Of a stretch of 32,082 bases of DNA, positions 22,350 to 32,058 are shown piece by piece. Numbering within the stretch: the stretch's first letter is position 1; each line of letters starts with the position of its first letter. Under the pieces are notes generated by a model that did no database searches, was not told the DNA's origin, and saw only the letters and a list, made by a program, of their open reading frames with translations. This stretch comes from SHVO01 sp041919675 (GTDB lineage: Bacteria; Pseudomonadota; Alphaproteobacteria; Rhodospirillales; Rhodospirillaceae): positions 1 to 32,082 of the forward strand of contig JAYRTJ010000033.1 in NCBI GenBank assembly GCA_041919675.1, written 5' to 3'. The translations under genes and the position numbers were made by a program.

Positions 22350-23129
22350 TTACGCCGCGGCGACCTCGTCAGGGTCTTTGCCGGGGTCTTTGCCGGGGTC
22401 TTTCGTCGCATCCTTATCTGGATCTTTATCCGGGTCCTGAATGGGGATCAGCTTGCGCTGCGGCCGCGGCTCGTTCCCGAGGCGGACATCGAACCGGCGC
22501 ACGAACATCCGCCACCACACGGGATGGCCGATCTTGAGGGCCGAGGTGACCTGTTCGTGGGCATCCTTGTTCGGGATCAGCCGCACGGCGGTCTTCGCCG
22601 AACCCAGCAAGATGCGCATCACCTTGGCGATCAGGTAGTCCGGCACCTTGCCGTGCAGCAGAAGCTGGCCCATCCCCAGGCGGCCCATCACGCCCAACAC
22701 GACATGCGACACCCGCACCTCATGGCGCGCGCCGGCCGCATCGGCCTGCGCCAGCACTTCGCGCAAAATGGCGTCGGCCTTTCCCGGCGGGAACAGATCG
22801 ACGATCTTGGAGGCCTCCAATGCGACAAGACCCGCGAAGTACCACGGGTCCGGCTTGGTCAGGATCGGGCGGTAGTGCGAATAGCCCGATCGGTGGCGCA
22901 TGCTCGCGCGCACGAAGCCCGAGACTTCCATAAGGTCGCTGACGAACCAGGCTGCGGCGTCTTCGGCCGTCAGGAACGTGCGCGCGGCCGGCGGCAGCGG
23001 CAGCGGGGCAGGGCCGCGGGCGCGGCGGCCGCCCCGCGTCTTTTTGGCGATGCTCCGCCCTGTGCCGGCTTCACCCGCTTCGGGTTCTGCCGGCTTAGGT
23101 TCGCTCGCTGGCGGGTCGTCTTCGGCCAT
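22350..23129 (-). CDS. Hypothetical protein with Pro/Glu-rich N terminus and DPxK repeat tail
   Basis: The 259-residue protein is not a family I can name. Residues 1-45 are low complexity (Pro/Glu/Ala, then basic KKTRGGRRARG). Residues 50-225 are a compact helical domain with WYFAGLVALEASKIVDLFPPG, VRVSHVVLGVMGRLGMGQLLLHGKVPDYLIAKVMRILLG and a WWRMFVRRF segment, probably soluble. The last 28 residues contain six four-residue units (DPDK, DPDK, DATK, DPGK, DPGK, DPDE), made of 12-base repeats at 22365-22436. No signal peptide is seen. It is divergent from the ABC-F gene and convergent with the 169-residue orphan. Confidence 0.8.
   Translation of the reverse strand: MAEDDPPASEPKPAEPEAGEAGTGRSIAKKTRGGRRARGPAPLPLPPAARTFLTAEDAAAWFVSDLMEVSGFVRASMRHRSGYSHYRPILTKPDPWYFAGLVALEASKIVDLFPPGKADAILREVLAQADAAGARHEVRVSHVVLGVMGRLGMGQLLLHGKVPDYLIAKVMRILLGSAKTAVRLIPNKDAHEQVTSALKIGHPVWWRMFVRRFDVRLGNEPRPQRKLIPIQDPDKDPDKDATKDPGKDPGKDPDEVAAA
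22365..22436 (-). repeat. 12-base tandem repeat coding for a D-P-x-K tail
   Basis: Six units of 12 bases, two of them (DPGK) perfect at the DNA level, encode the C-terminal tail of the gene at 22350-23129. Copy-number change here would leave the frame intact and could vary between strains. Confidence 0.8.
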
Positions 23130-23234
23130 GCCGACGACTTTACGCGATATCGTGAAATCGGCAACCGCTTCACAGTGGAATGCGCGGGCAACCTATGGTT
23201 AAACGCTGCGCCCATAGCCGCTGAAAGATCACAC

Positions 23235-25049
<1,815 letters not shown>

Positions 25050-25991
25050 TTACGCGGTTTCCGGATGCGCCGGCGCCGGCCGGTGCGCGCTGACGCACAG
25101 GATCACGCTCGTCACCAAGAGCACGATGGCCGCGCTTTCCAACGGCGTCGGGAGGCGCCGTTCCCACAGGAAGCCGTAGAGCAGCGCGAACAGCGTTTCG
25201 AACAGGATCATCTGGCCGACCAACGTGGACGGCAGATAGCGGCTGGCCATGTTCCAGAACATATTGCCGATGATCGACGCCGCCAGCGCGATTCCCGCCG
25301 CCGTGGCGATGAACCTCATCCAGTCGTTGGTGTGGTGTGCGGCATCGGAGAATAGGAAGGCCGGGGCGACACAAAGCAGCGCGAGCGAGCCCGTCACCAC
25401 GCCGCCCAGCAAATTCCAGTCGTGGCCGGAAATGTGCTGCACCCGCGCCAGCCAGCGCGTATTCGCCACCGCGAATGCGGTCCAGCAGCACAGCGCTCCG
25501 ACCGCCGCGGCCACGCCAATGAGACGCGAGGCCTCGTCGCCGGTCACCGACGGCGGCGCTTCGATGGAAACGCAGATGGTGCCGATGGTCCCCAGCAGCA
25601 GCGAGAAGACGAGTTTGCGCAAGGGGACCGCGCCTTTGTCGAAGCTTGTAATGACGGTGACCGTCACGGGCAGGAAGCCGATGACGACCGATGTCATGGC
25701 CACGCCGCCGCGCTGTACGCCGGTTCCCAGAAGGAAGAAGTAGACGATATTGCCGACGAAGCTCATCCACGTGAGCGCCCGCCATTCGCGCAGTCCCAGC
25801 GTCGCGACGATCGCGCGCCAGCGCGGGGCGATCAAAAGCGCCGAGATCAGCCCGTAGGTGACGTAACGCGCGACCGCGAGCTGGAAGGGCGTGAAGTCGC
25901 GCGTGAAGTTCGGCGCGAGGAAAACGATTCCCCACACCGCGCCCGCGGCGGCGCCGCAGGCGATGCCCAGCCAAAGATTGCGCGCGTTCAT
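25050..25991 (-). CDS. DMT superfamily exporter (EamA domains)
   Basis: The 313-residue protein has about ten hydrophobic segments in two EamA repeats (about 5-145 and 160-300), the drug/metabolite transporter layout. Features include an N-terminal WLGIACGAAAGAVWGIVFLAP, YVTYGLISALLIAPRW, LPVTVTVITSFDKG and, in the second repeat, GALCCWTAFAVANTRWLA. It probably exports a small metabolite or amino acid; the substrate is not predictable. The ATG at 25991 overlaps the stop of the upstream 88-residue gene as ATGA; a Met four codons earlier (26003) is the alternative. The two genes are probably coupled. Confidence 0.9.
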   Translation of the reverse strand: MNARNLWLGIACGAAAGAVWGIVFLAPNFTRDFTPFQLAVARYVTYGLISALLIAPRWRAIVATLGLREWRALTWMSFVGNIVYFFLLGTGVQRGGVAMTSVVIGFLPVTVTVITSFDKGAVPLRKLVFSLLLGTIGTICVSIEAPPSVTGDEASRLIGVAAAVGALCCWTAFAVANTRWLARVQHISGHDWNLLGGVVTGSLALLCVAPAFLFSDAAHHTNDWMRFIATAAGIALAASIIGNMFWNMASRYLPSTLVGQMILFETLFALLYGFLWERRLPTPLESAAIVLLVTSVILCVSAHRPAPAHPETA

Positions 25992-26254
25992 CCCCGGCCC
26001 CATGTCCCCGCGTCGCCGAACACCAGGGCCGCGCCGGACGGCGGCGCGCCTGCGCTTTTCGGGACCGTGACGTTCAAGAGGGTCTCGAACAACAGCGCCG
26101 CGCCCGGCGAAAGATAGAGATGTGCACCGGCGTCGTCCGCGACCTCGAACACGGCAGCGTTGCGGGGCCGGCCGGCGCGCTCATACGTCTGCGTGAACGC
26201 GGTTTTTAACGCCGCGGCGGCGTCCAAGCTCACATCAAGGCGTTTCCACGTCAT
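25988..26254 (-). CDS. Small hypothetical protein coupled to the DMT exporter
   Basis: The 88-residue protein has no domain I can name. It starts MTWKRLDVSLDAAAALKTAF and has a strand-rich middle (NAAVFEVADDAGAHLYLSPGAALLFETLLNV) with a Gly/Ala/Pro-rich end (KSAGAPPSGAALVFGDAGTWGRG). The pattern suggests a compact alpha/beta protein and no membrane segment. The four-base overlap with the exporter gene implies co-translation. It is divergent from the small zinc-tailed protein at 26353. Confidence 0.65.
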   Translation of the reverse strand: MTWKRLDVSLDAAAALKTAFTQTYERAGRPRNAAVFEVADDAGAHLYLSPGAALLFETLLNVTVPKSAGAPPSGAALVFGDAGTWGRG

Positions 26255-26319
26255 GGACGAGTTTTATGTCAGCGGGGACAACGAAATCACGGGATATTTT
26301 ACCCGAGGACGTCTCCCGC

Positions 26320-26325
26320 TATAGT
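26320..26325 (+). promoter_or_regulatory. Candidate -10 hexamer for the gene at 26353
   Basis: TATAGT lies 28 bases upstream of the ATG at 26353 in the divergent gap. The best -35 at 17 bases spacing is TTTTAC (26297-26302), which is weak. A strong AGGGAGGGG (26338-26346) provides the ribosome binding site. Confidence 0.35.
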
Positions 26326-26352
26326 AGAGCCCGGAGAAGGGAGGGGTGAAGA

Positions 26353-26697
26353 ATGACGGTCGGGTCCGGGCTGCGCGGCTCTTTTCCGCTCACGGTCGAA
26401 TCCATCGATAAGGAACTGAAGTTCATCGCGCCCGGCACATTCGGGCTCGGCGTGCTCGGTCACGACGGCCGCTTCATGATGCTCTACGTGGGCCGGTCCG
26501 ATTCCGATGTGCGCAAGGCGCTCAAGACCTTCGTCGGCAAGGCGAACCGCTTCAAGTTCGAGTACTACGACGATCCCGAACAGGCCTTCTTCAAGGAATG
26601 CGAAATCTTCCATTTCATGAAACCCAAGGCGAATAAGACCCATCCGCAGCGCGCCGAGGGCATGCCCTGGCGCTGCCCGCATTGCGGGGTTTATTAG
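26353..26697 (+). CDS. GIY-YIG-like small protein with C-terminal zinc-binding tail
   Basis: The 114-residue protein is a conserved hypothetical. Residues 25-92 look like a reduced GIY-YIG fold: a strand FGLGVLGHDGRFMMLYVGRSDSDVRKAL, where GVLG and YVGRS stand in for the GIY and YIG motifs and are followed by the helix Arg, and a later helix with FFKECEIFHF. Known nuclease families of this fold need Tyr, Arg and Glu; here the Tyr of YVG, Arg in YVGR and Glu in KECE are present, while the first Tyr is not. The C terminus WRCPHCGVY carries a CPHC metal-binding pair. Nuclease activity is not proven. The start is fixed by a strong AGGGAGGGG ribosome binding site. Confidence 0.72.
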   Translation: MTVGSGLRGSFPLTVESIDKELKFIAPGTFGLGVLGHDGRFMMLYVGRSDSDVRKALKTFVGKANRFKFEYYDDPEQAFFKECEIFHFMKPKANKTHPQRAEGMPWRCPHCGVY

Positions 26698-26786
26698 GCG
26701 CATCGGAGTTTATTGGCCGCCTGCGGTCCACGTAAGGGTTTTTTCCCCATTCCTGACCCTGCCGCCCGGTGATACATAGAGAACCT

Positions 26787-27653
26787 ATGTCGACCGGGTC
26801 CAACGCCTCATCGCCGATGAAGCAGCCGTCCGCGGCGCTGGTGCGCGCGGTCACGCGCATGCTCGGGCCCCTTGTGCGGCTTCTGATCGCCCGCGGCATT
26901 ACCTTTTCCTACCTTTCCGGCCTTCTGAAGACGGTCTATGTCGCCGAGGCGCAGAAGTCGCTGGCCGCGGCCGGTGAAGTGCCCACCGTCAGCCGGCTTT
27001 CCATTGTCACGGGCCTGCAGCGCAAGGACATCAACCGCATCCGGAGCGAGCCGCCGCCGGAGCTTCGTCCTCCGGCCGCCGTGTCGCTCGGCGCACGCCT
27101 GATCGGCATCTGGACCGGCGAGCGTAAATTCCGCACCGCGAAGGGCGGGCCGGCGCCGTTGCCGCGCGCCGCCAAATCCGGAACCGCCTCGTTCGATGCC
27201 CTGGTGCGCAGCGTCTCCACCGATGTCTCGCCGCGCGTCATCCTCGACGAATGGCTGCGCCTGGGTTTGGTGGCCATCGACGCCAATGAACACATTCGTC
27301 TGAATGCCGGCGCCTTCGTCCCCCAGCGCGGCTTCGACGAGAAGGTCTATTTCCTGGGGCGCAATGTCGGCGATCACATCGCCACCGTGGTTCACAATGC
27401 GCTCGGAGAAGGCGAACCGCATCTCGAGCGCGCGGTCTATTACGACAAGCTCACCGCCGACAGCGTTCAGAAACTGCAAAGCCGGGCTGCCGAGCTCGGC
27501 ATGAAGACGCTGCTCGCGCTGAACAAGGAAGCCTTGAAATTGGCCGATGCCGATGAAGGCAAGAAAAACGCCACCTACCGCATGGCGCTCGGCGTCTACT
27601 ACTACCAGGGTCCCGACGAACCGCCGTCCGACGATCCGGACACGGCCAAATGA
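26787..27653 (+). CDS. DUF6502 family protein
   Basis: The 288-residue soluble protein matches the pattern I associate with DUF6502. An N-terminal helical region RAVTRMLGPLVRLLIARGITFSYLSGLLKTVYVAEA (20-55) is followed by a winged-helix-like TVSRLSIVTGLQRKDINRI, resembling a helix-turn-helix reading head. The middle has DALVRSVSTDVSPRVILDEWLRLGLV, and the C-terminal part NVGDHIATVVHNALGEGEPHLERAVYYDKLTADSVQ. A DNA-binding regulator is plausible but unproven. The ATG at 26787 has AGAGAA upstream; a GTG 18 bases earlier is the alternative. Its TGA overlaps the ATG of the next gene (ATGA), a coupling that suggests the two act together. Confidence 0.82.
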   Translation: MSTGSNASSPMKQPSAALVRAVTRMLGPLVRLLIARGITFSYLSGLLKTVYVAEAQKSLAAAGEVPTVSRLSIVTGLQRKDINRIRSEPPPELRPPAAVSLGARLIGIWTGERKFRTAKGGPAPLPRAAKSGTASFDALVRSVSTDVSPRVILDEWLRLGLVAIDANEHIRLNAGAFVPQRGFDEKVYFLGRNVGDHIATVVHNALGEGEPHLERAVYYDKLTADSVQKLQSRAAELGMKTLLALNKEALKLADADEGKKNATYRMALGVYYYQGPDEPPSDDPDTAK

Positions 27654-28744
27654 TCCGCGCCCTGCGCCTCCTGCTTGGCGCGAGTGCGCTGGCCGTGCTG
27701 TCGTCTTGCGCGGGCGGGCCGCTGCCTTTCGCCTCATGCAGCTTCACGCCGCCGGGGCCGCGCAGTCTCGATGCGCTCCAGCGCGTGTCCACCGACCGCG
27801 GTCTGGGCGGCAGCGGGATCGGCACGGAGGACCGTGGGCTCGGCGGGTCCGGCATCCGCGCGGGGATCATCGGCGTCGTCACGGGTTTTGGTTCGCTCTG
27901 CGTCAACGGTTACGAGGTTGAACTCGACGAAACGTCGGTCGTGACGCTGGAAGGTCAGCTCGCGACCGAGGCCGACATCCACCTCGGCCAGTTGGTCGTC
28001 ATCGAAGCCGACCAGAGCGAGGGCAAGCTCCGCGCCGCCCGCGTCGATGTGCGCCTCGCCGCCATAGGTCCGGTGTCCACCGTCGGCGCCGACGGAAAAA
28101 CGCTGACCGTGCTTGGCCAAACGGTCCGCCTCGCGGACATGGCCGCCGAAGCGGCGGAAAAGGTCGCGCCCGGCGATTGGGTCGCGGTGTCGGGATTGCG
28201 CGACGCCGACGCCGTGATCGAGGGCACGTCCGTCGTGCGTCTCCCGCGGGCCGGCACACGTGCGATGGTCGCGGGCGTCGTGCGCGGGGGCCGCGTCGCC
28301 GGGCTCGATATCGGCGCGAACGCCGCCGCGCCCGGCGATGCGGTGGTCGTGGATGTGCGTCCCGTCGATGGCCGCTTCACGGTCGCAAGCGTGCGCCCCC
28401 AGACGGAAGCCCGTTTCACCGCCGGTGTGCGTGAGGTGTCCGTGCAGACCTTCGTGCCGGGCGAGCGGCTCATGGGCCTGCGTATTTCGCCGACCGCAGT
28501 CAGGCCGGCCGCGGGCCTGCCCGTTCAGTTGGAAGGCCGCCTGGCCATGGGCAATACCTTCATCCCCAACCGCGTCATGATTCCCGCGCTGCCGCGCGAC
28601 GGTCAGTTCGCGGTGCGCAACATCCTCATGGACCGCGACGCCGTCATCCGCGGCGTCGCGCCCACCGATCCCGTGATCCCGGCGCTCGTGCCGCCGACGC
28701 TGCCGACCGAAACGCGCCCCCCCGTTCCGCCGCCGTCACCTTGA
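27650..28744 (+). CDS. DUF5666 lipoprotein
   Basis: The 364-residue protein has a lipoprotein signal peptide with lipobox LSSC, modified Cys at residue 20. A duplicated motif DRGLGGSGI at 49-57 and 61-69 follows, then small beta-barrel-like repeats in the DUF5666 pattern (about 72-300). Examples are IIGVVTGFGSLCVNGYEVELDE, EADIHLGQLVVIEADQS, MVAGVVRGGRVAGLDIG and METRFTAG-like strands. The tail is Pro-rich. Such proteins are anchored to a membrane on the periplasmic side and often sit beside a DUF6502 gene, as here. The function is unknown. Translation is coupled to the upstream gene by the ATGA overlap, and a strong bidirectional terminator follows. Confidence 0.83.
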   Translation: MIRALRLLLGASALAVLSSCAGGPLPFASCSFTPPGPRSLDALQRVSTDRGLGGSGIGTEDRGLGGSGIRAGIIGVVTGFGSLCVNGYEVELDETSVVTLEGQLATEADIHLGQLVVIEADQSEGKLRAARVDVRLAAIGPVSTVGADGKTLTVLGQTVRLADMAAEAAEKVAPGDWVAVSGLRDADAVIEGTSVVRLPRAGTRAMVAGVVRGGRVAGLDIGANAAAPGDAVVVDVRPVDGRFTVASVRPQTEARFTAGVREVSVQTFVPGERLMGLRISPTAVRPAAGLPVQLEGRLAMGNTFIPNRVMIPALPRDGQFAVRNILMDRDAVIRGVAPTDPVIPALVPPTLPTETRPPVPPPSP

Positions 28745-28758
28745 AATTCGGCCCATAA

Positions 28759-28792
28759 AAAACCCCTCCCGCCCGAAGGTGGAAGGGGTTTT
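28759..28792. terminator. Bidirectional intrinsic terminator between the lipoprotein and autotransporter genes
   Basis: AAAACCCCTCCCGCC pairs with GGTGGAAGGGGTTTT around a CGAA loop, with a single C-A mismatch and one G-T pair, giving a stem of about 15 pairs with T runs on both strands. It serves the plus-strand lipoprotein gene (stop at 28744) and the minus-strand autotransporter (stop at 28815). Confidence 0.9.
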
Positions 28793-28814
28793 CATTTATC
28801 GCGTGGGGCGGCGT

Positions 28815-31800
28815 TTAGAACCGCTGACGATAGGTCAGCGAGATCGTGTGGCCGAGATAGCCGCCGGCCTTTTCCGCATCATAGTCCAGCGAGAACGTCG
28901 ACAGACGGCGTTCCCAGGTTGCGCCCACGCCGCCGCTCATGATGTTGGAGGCGGGTGTCGTGCCCTGCAGCACGAACGGCGTGCCGTTGCCCGAAAGGAT
29001 ATCGCCCGCCACGAAGCGCGCGCGCACCGTGGTGGGATCCCGGTCAAATTCGTGCGCGTAATCGGCGCGCGCCTGAAGGGCCAGGGTGTTCGCCGTGCTG
29101 AACTGGATGCGGTGCTCGGCGGTGGCGCCGACGCCGCCGCGGATCGACGTGAACGTACGGCTGTCGTAGCGCAGGTCCACGGCCGGTCCGCCGCCGTCCT
29201 CTTCATACGAGTGGCGGAAGATGTTGTGGTATGCGCCGCGCAGGTAGGCCGTCAGCACGGTGTTGCCGACGTTCGTGGCGGTGCCGAGGTCCACGACCCC
29301 GCCCCACTGGTAGCCCGGCGACTTGCCGTTGGTCTGGCGCTCGATGGTGTCGAACGCCACCGTGCGGCCGTCGCTGTAGCTGTTGAAGCTGTAGCCCAGC
29401 GTGCCCTGGACGTAGGCGAAATCGAAGTTGCTGCGGCCGTAGAAGTCGAAGCTGGTGGTGGACAGCTTCACGGCCTCGGTCCCGCGGTTTTTCTCTTCCG
29501 CGTTTCCGAAGGTCTGGCTGATGCTCATGCCGACGATCGACTCGTCGCCCATGATGGCGTCGACGCCGGCCGCGAAGCCGAGCGAGAACACATCGTAGCC
29601 GGGCGAGGCGCCTTGCGCGTCGCCCGAACCGAAGCTCGTCACGTTCTGCAGCCAGAAGCCCGAACGGAAGCGGCCCAGGGGATCGGTCTTGTTGGTCAGG
29701 AAGCCGCCCATGCGGCGCTGGATCGCGCCTTGCGACAAGCGGCGCGAGGTCAGCGCGACGCGGCGCGCGGCGTCGCTGGTGTCCGGCACCATCTCGGCCA
29801 GCGCGGCCTCGAACTTGGCCTGATCCGTGTAGGCGGCCATGACGCCGGCGAAGTCCGTATCCTGGCCCAGTCCGGCGACGGAGCTGTCGTAGATGGACCC
29901 GAGGAGGGGGGAGAGTCCGAGCTCCGTCGCCGTTTTCCGGGTGATCCGGTATTGCAGGATGTTCCGGTTCGTGTCCGCGAGGCGGATCTCGCGCTTGTAC
30001 ATCACGGTCGAGCCCGGCTGCAGGCCGGCCAGATCCGCGCCCAAGGTCAGCGACTGGGCTTCCATGAGATTGACGGTGAACTGATCGACGACCGCGCCGG
30101 TGATCGTGGTGTTCAGGGTCGTGCCGTTATCGACGATGAGGTTGCCCGCGGCCTTGATGCCGCCGACGGTTTCATTGAGCGCGTCGATGGTGAAGTTGAT
30201 CGTCGAGCCGCCCGTGATGCGCCCGTTCGTGATCGCCATGCCGGAGGTCGTTGGGATGGTGATGGTGCTGCCGTTCACCTCGAGGTTCGCCGTGCCCGTG
30301 CCGAGCAGCAGTCCGCCTTCCAGCGTGCTGTTGGTCAGCGTCACGCTATGCGCGCCGTCGCCGAGATCGAGATTGCCGGTGAGGGTGGTGTTCGCGAGAG
30401 AAACGTTATCGTTGCCCGCGCCCATGCTCACGTTGCCGAGCAGGATGCCGCCGGTGCTGTTCAAGGTATCGGCGCCCGAACCGAACAGCAGGGCGCCCGC
30501 GAACGATCCGCTGTTGCGCACCGTTACGCCGGACGTGTTGCGGCTGACATCCAGCGCGAGGGCCGCGCCGGTGCCTTTACGGCTGGCGATGATCTGGCCG
30601 TCGTTCTGCAGCGAGGTGAGGGTGCCCGAGTAATCGACGATGCCGTAACCGCTGTAGACCACGCCGTGCGAGTCGCCCTGGATCTTGCCGGTGTTGACGA
30701 TCTCCGGCAGGCGTCCGTTCGCTTCGATGATGATGCCGTACGCATCGCCGCCGCCGGAGCCGGACGTGCCGCTGTCGGCGTTCTCGCCCGAATCCACGCC
30801 GCGGCCCAGGATGAGGCCGCTGTTGAACAGCGTCGGCACGCTGGCGTAGTCGCCGATCCGGATACCCTGGCCGGTGAAGTCGCGGCTGTTGGACGTGATG
30901 TCGCCTTCGTTGCGGAAGCCGCCGTCGAGCGCCGTGCGGTAGATCGTATTGCCCGCCTGCGTGCCGGTGATGTTCACCGCGCGCACCGGCGCGGTGGCCT
31001 TGGTCGCGGTTTCCACCGCGATGTTGCCGCGCGCGATGATGCTCGCGTTGGTGGCGTTGCCGGCCAGGCGGCCGACGGTGATGTTCTGGTTGCCCGAGGG
31101 GCCGCCCTGTCCGACGAACAGGCCTTCGCCCGCGCCGCGCACGCTGATTTCCGAATCGGCCGGCGTGCCGTCGGCGAACAGGGTCGCCGGCTCCAGCTCC
31201 TTGCGGACGCCGTTGCCTTCGAGATAGATGCCGTTGACGTTGCCCGCGACCCAGATCGCGCGGCCGCCGCGCACCGCGGGCACGGCGGTATCGCCTTGGG
31301 TGGTTGCGACGGCGCCGGTGTTGATGGAGCCGCGGTGGATGAGCGAACCGCCCACGCCGCCGCCGGTGTAAATGCCGACGGCATCCTGGCCGGTGACGTC
31401 GATGCTTCCGCCGTTATTGATGGTGCCCGAGATCGCGCCGATCGCTCTGATGCCATAGGTGTCCTGGCGCGTGAGCTTGACGGCGCCGTCGTTGAGCAGC
31501 GAACCGTTCATCGTTGAGAGAATCGCGATGCCGGTGGAGCCGTTGCCGCCGACGGTCAGCGCGCTGTTCGCGCCGCGCGTGATCGAGCCGTTGAAGGCGC
31601 CGGTGCCGCTGACTTCGATGCCCGTGCCCATCACATATTCGGGCCACAGGCTGCTCGATTGCGCCGGGCCGGGAAGATTGAGGACGCCGTTGTCGGCGAG
31701 GCTGCCGGTGATGCCGCCGTTTGTATTCACCAGCACGCCCACCGCGCGGTTCTCGGCGGTGACTTCGATGGTGCCGTTATTGGTGAAGCTGTTGCTGCTG

Positions 31801-32021
31801 TCGATTGTAACGGCGGGTCCAGAGCTGACCTTGATACTGCCTTCGGGGGCAAGGGTGAGGTTCCCGGGGGCTGAGCCGTCAGCCCTGGACGTCGCCGCGG
31901 GGCTGGTCCGTGCCGTTGAGATCACCGCATCGCCGGCCTGGACGGCGGTGGCGGCGAGCGAACCAGCCACAGCCAACGAGACGTACGAGATACCCAGTCG
32001 GAAACGCTTCTTAACGGACAA
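28815..32021 (-). CDS. Type V autotransporter (outer-membrane beta-barrel protein)
   Basis: The 1068-residue protein has a signal peptide (residues 1-29, RFRLGISYVSLAVAGSLA, cleavage near AVQA-GD). A long passenger (about 30-770) is built from repeated short motifs such as NNGTIEV, GSLADNGVLN, GSLLNDGAVKL and NNGGSIDVTG, typical of a beta-helix. The autotransporter barrel (about 785-1068) ends in YRQRF with a C-terminal Phe, the usual assembly signal. The passenger would be displayed on the surface; adhesion is a common role but not shown. The start is TTG at 32021: an in-frame TGA occurs 21 bases upstream, no ATG lies between, and GGGGG sits 5 bases before the TTG. The stop is preceded by the shared terminator at 28759-28792. 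Confidence 0.93.
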   Translation of the reverse strand: MSVKKRFRLGISYVSLAVAGSLAATAVQAGDAVISTARTSPAATSRADGSAPGNLTLAPEGSIKVSSGPAVTIDSSNSFTNNGTIEVTAENRAVGVLVNTNGGITGSLADNGVLNLPGPAQSSSLWPEYVMGTGIEVSGTGAFNGSITRGANSALTVGGNGSTGIAILSTMNGSLLNDGAVKLTRQDTYGIRAIGAISGTINNGGSIDVTGQDAVGIYTGGGVGGSLIHRGSINTGAVATTQGDTAVPAVRGGRAIWVAGNVNGIYLEGNGVRKELEPATLFADGTPADSEISVRGAGEGLFVGQGGPSGNQNITVGRLAGNATNASIIARGNIAVETATKATAPVRAVNITGTQAGNTIYRTALDGGFRNEGDITSNSRDFTGQGIRIGDYASVPTLFNSGLILGRGVDSGENADSGTSGSGGGDAYGIIIEANGRLPEIVNTGKIQGDSHGVVYSGYGIVDYSGTLTSLQNDGQIIASRKGTGAALALDVSRNTSGVTVRNSGSFAGALLFGSGADTLNSTGGILLGNVSMGAGNDNVSLANTTLTGNLDLGDGAHSVTLTNSTLEGGLLLGTGTANLEVNGSTITIPTTSGMAITNGRITGGSTINFTIDALNETVGGIKAAGNLIVDNGTTLNTTITGAVVDQFTVNLMEAQSLTLGADLAGLQPGSTVMYKREIRLADTNRNILQYRITRKTATELGLSPLLGSIYDSSVAGLGQDTDFAGVMAAYTDQAKFEAALAEMVPDTSDAARRVALTSRRLSQGAIQRRMGGFLTNKTDPLGRFRSGFWLQNVTSFGSGDAQGASPGYDVFSLGFAAGVDAIMGDESIVGMSISQTFGNAEEKNRGTEAVKLSTTSFDFYGRSNFDFAYVQGTLGYSFNSYSDGRTVAFDTIERQTNGKSPGYQWGGVVDLGTATNVGNTVLTAYLRGAYHNIFRHSYEEDGGGPAVDLRYDSRTFTSIRGGVGATAEHRIQFSTANTLALQARADYAHEFDRDPTTVRARFVAGDILSGNGTPFVLQGTTPASNIMSGGVGATWERRLSTFSLDYDAEKAGGYLGHTISLTYRQRF

Positions 32022-32041
32022 AACAGCCCCCTTTTCGCTTC

Positions 32042-32058
32042 ATGGGTAAAATACCCAT
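32042..32058. promoter_or_regulatory. Perfect palindrome upstream of the autotransporter
   Basis: ATGGGTA, AAA, TACCCAT form a perfect 7-bp inverted repeat with a three-base spacer, about 20-37 bases upstream of the autotransporter start on the minus strand. It could be an operator or part of a leader hairpin. A TATTTT within it is a weak -10 candidate. The gene upstream of it lies beyond the right edge. Confidence 0.45.

Noticed and set aside
22524..23234. Long N-terminal extension of the ABC-F frame
   Set aside because: It is antisense to the gene at 22350-23129, and the ABC-F homology starts right after the GTG at 23235.
26714..26730. Hairpin after the GIY-YIG-like gene
   Set aside because: Stem is short with a bulge, and the T run lies about 8 bases further on; too weak to call a terminator.
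28779..31517. 912-codon open frame on the plus strand opposite the autotransporter
   Set aside because: Its His/Arg/Ala/Val-rich translation has no domain and is a GC-rich antisense shadow of the autotransporter.
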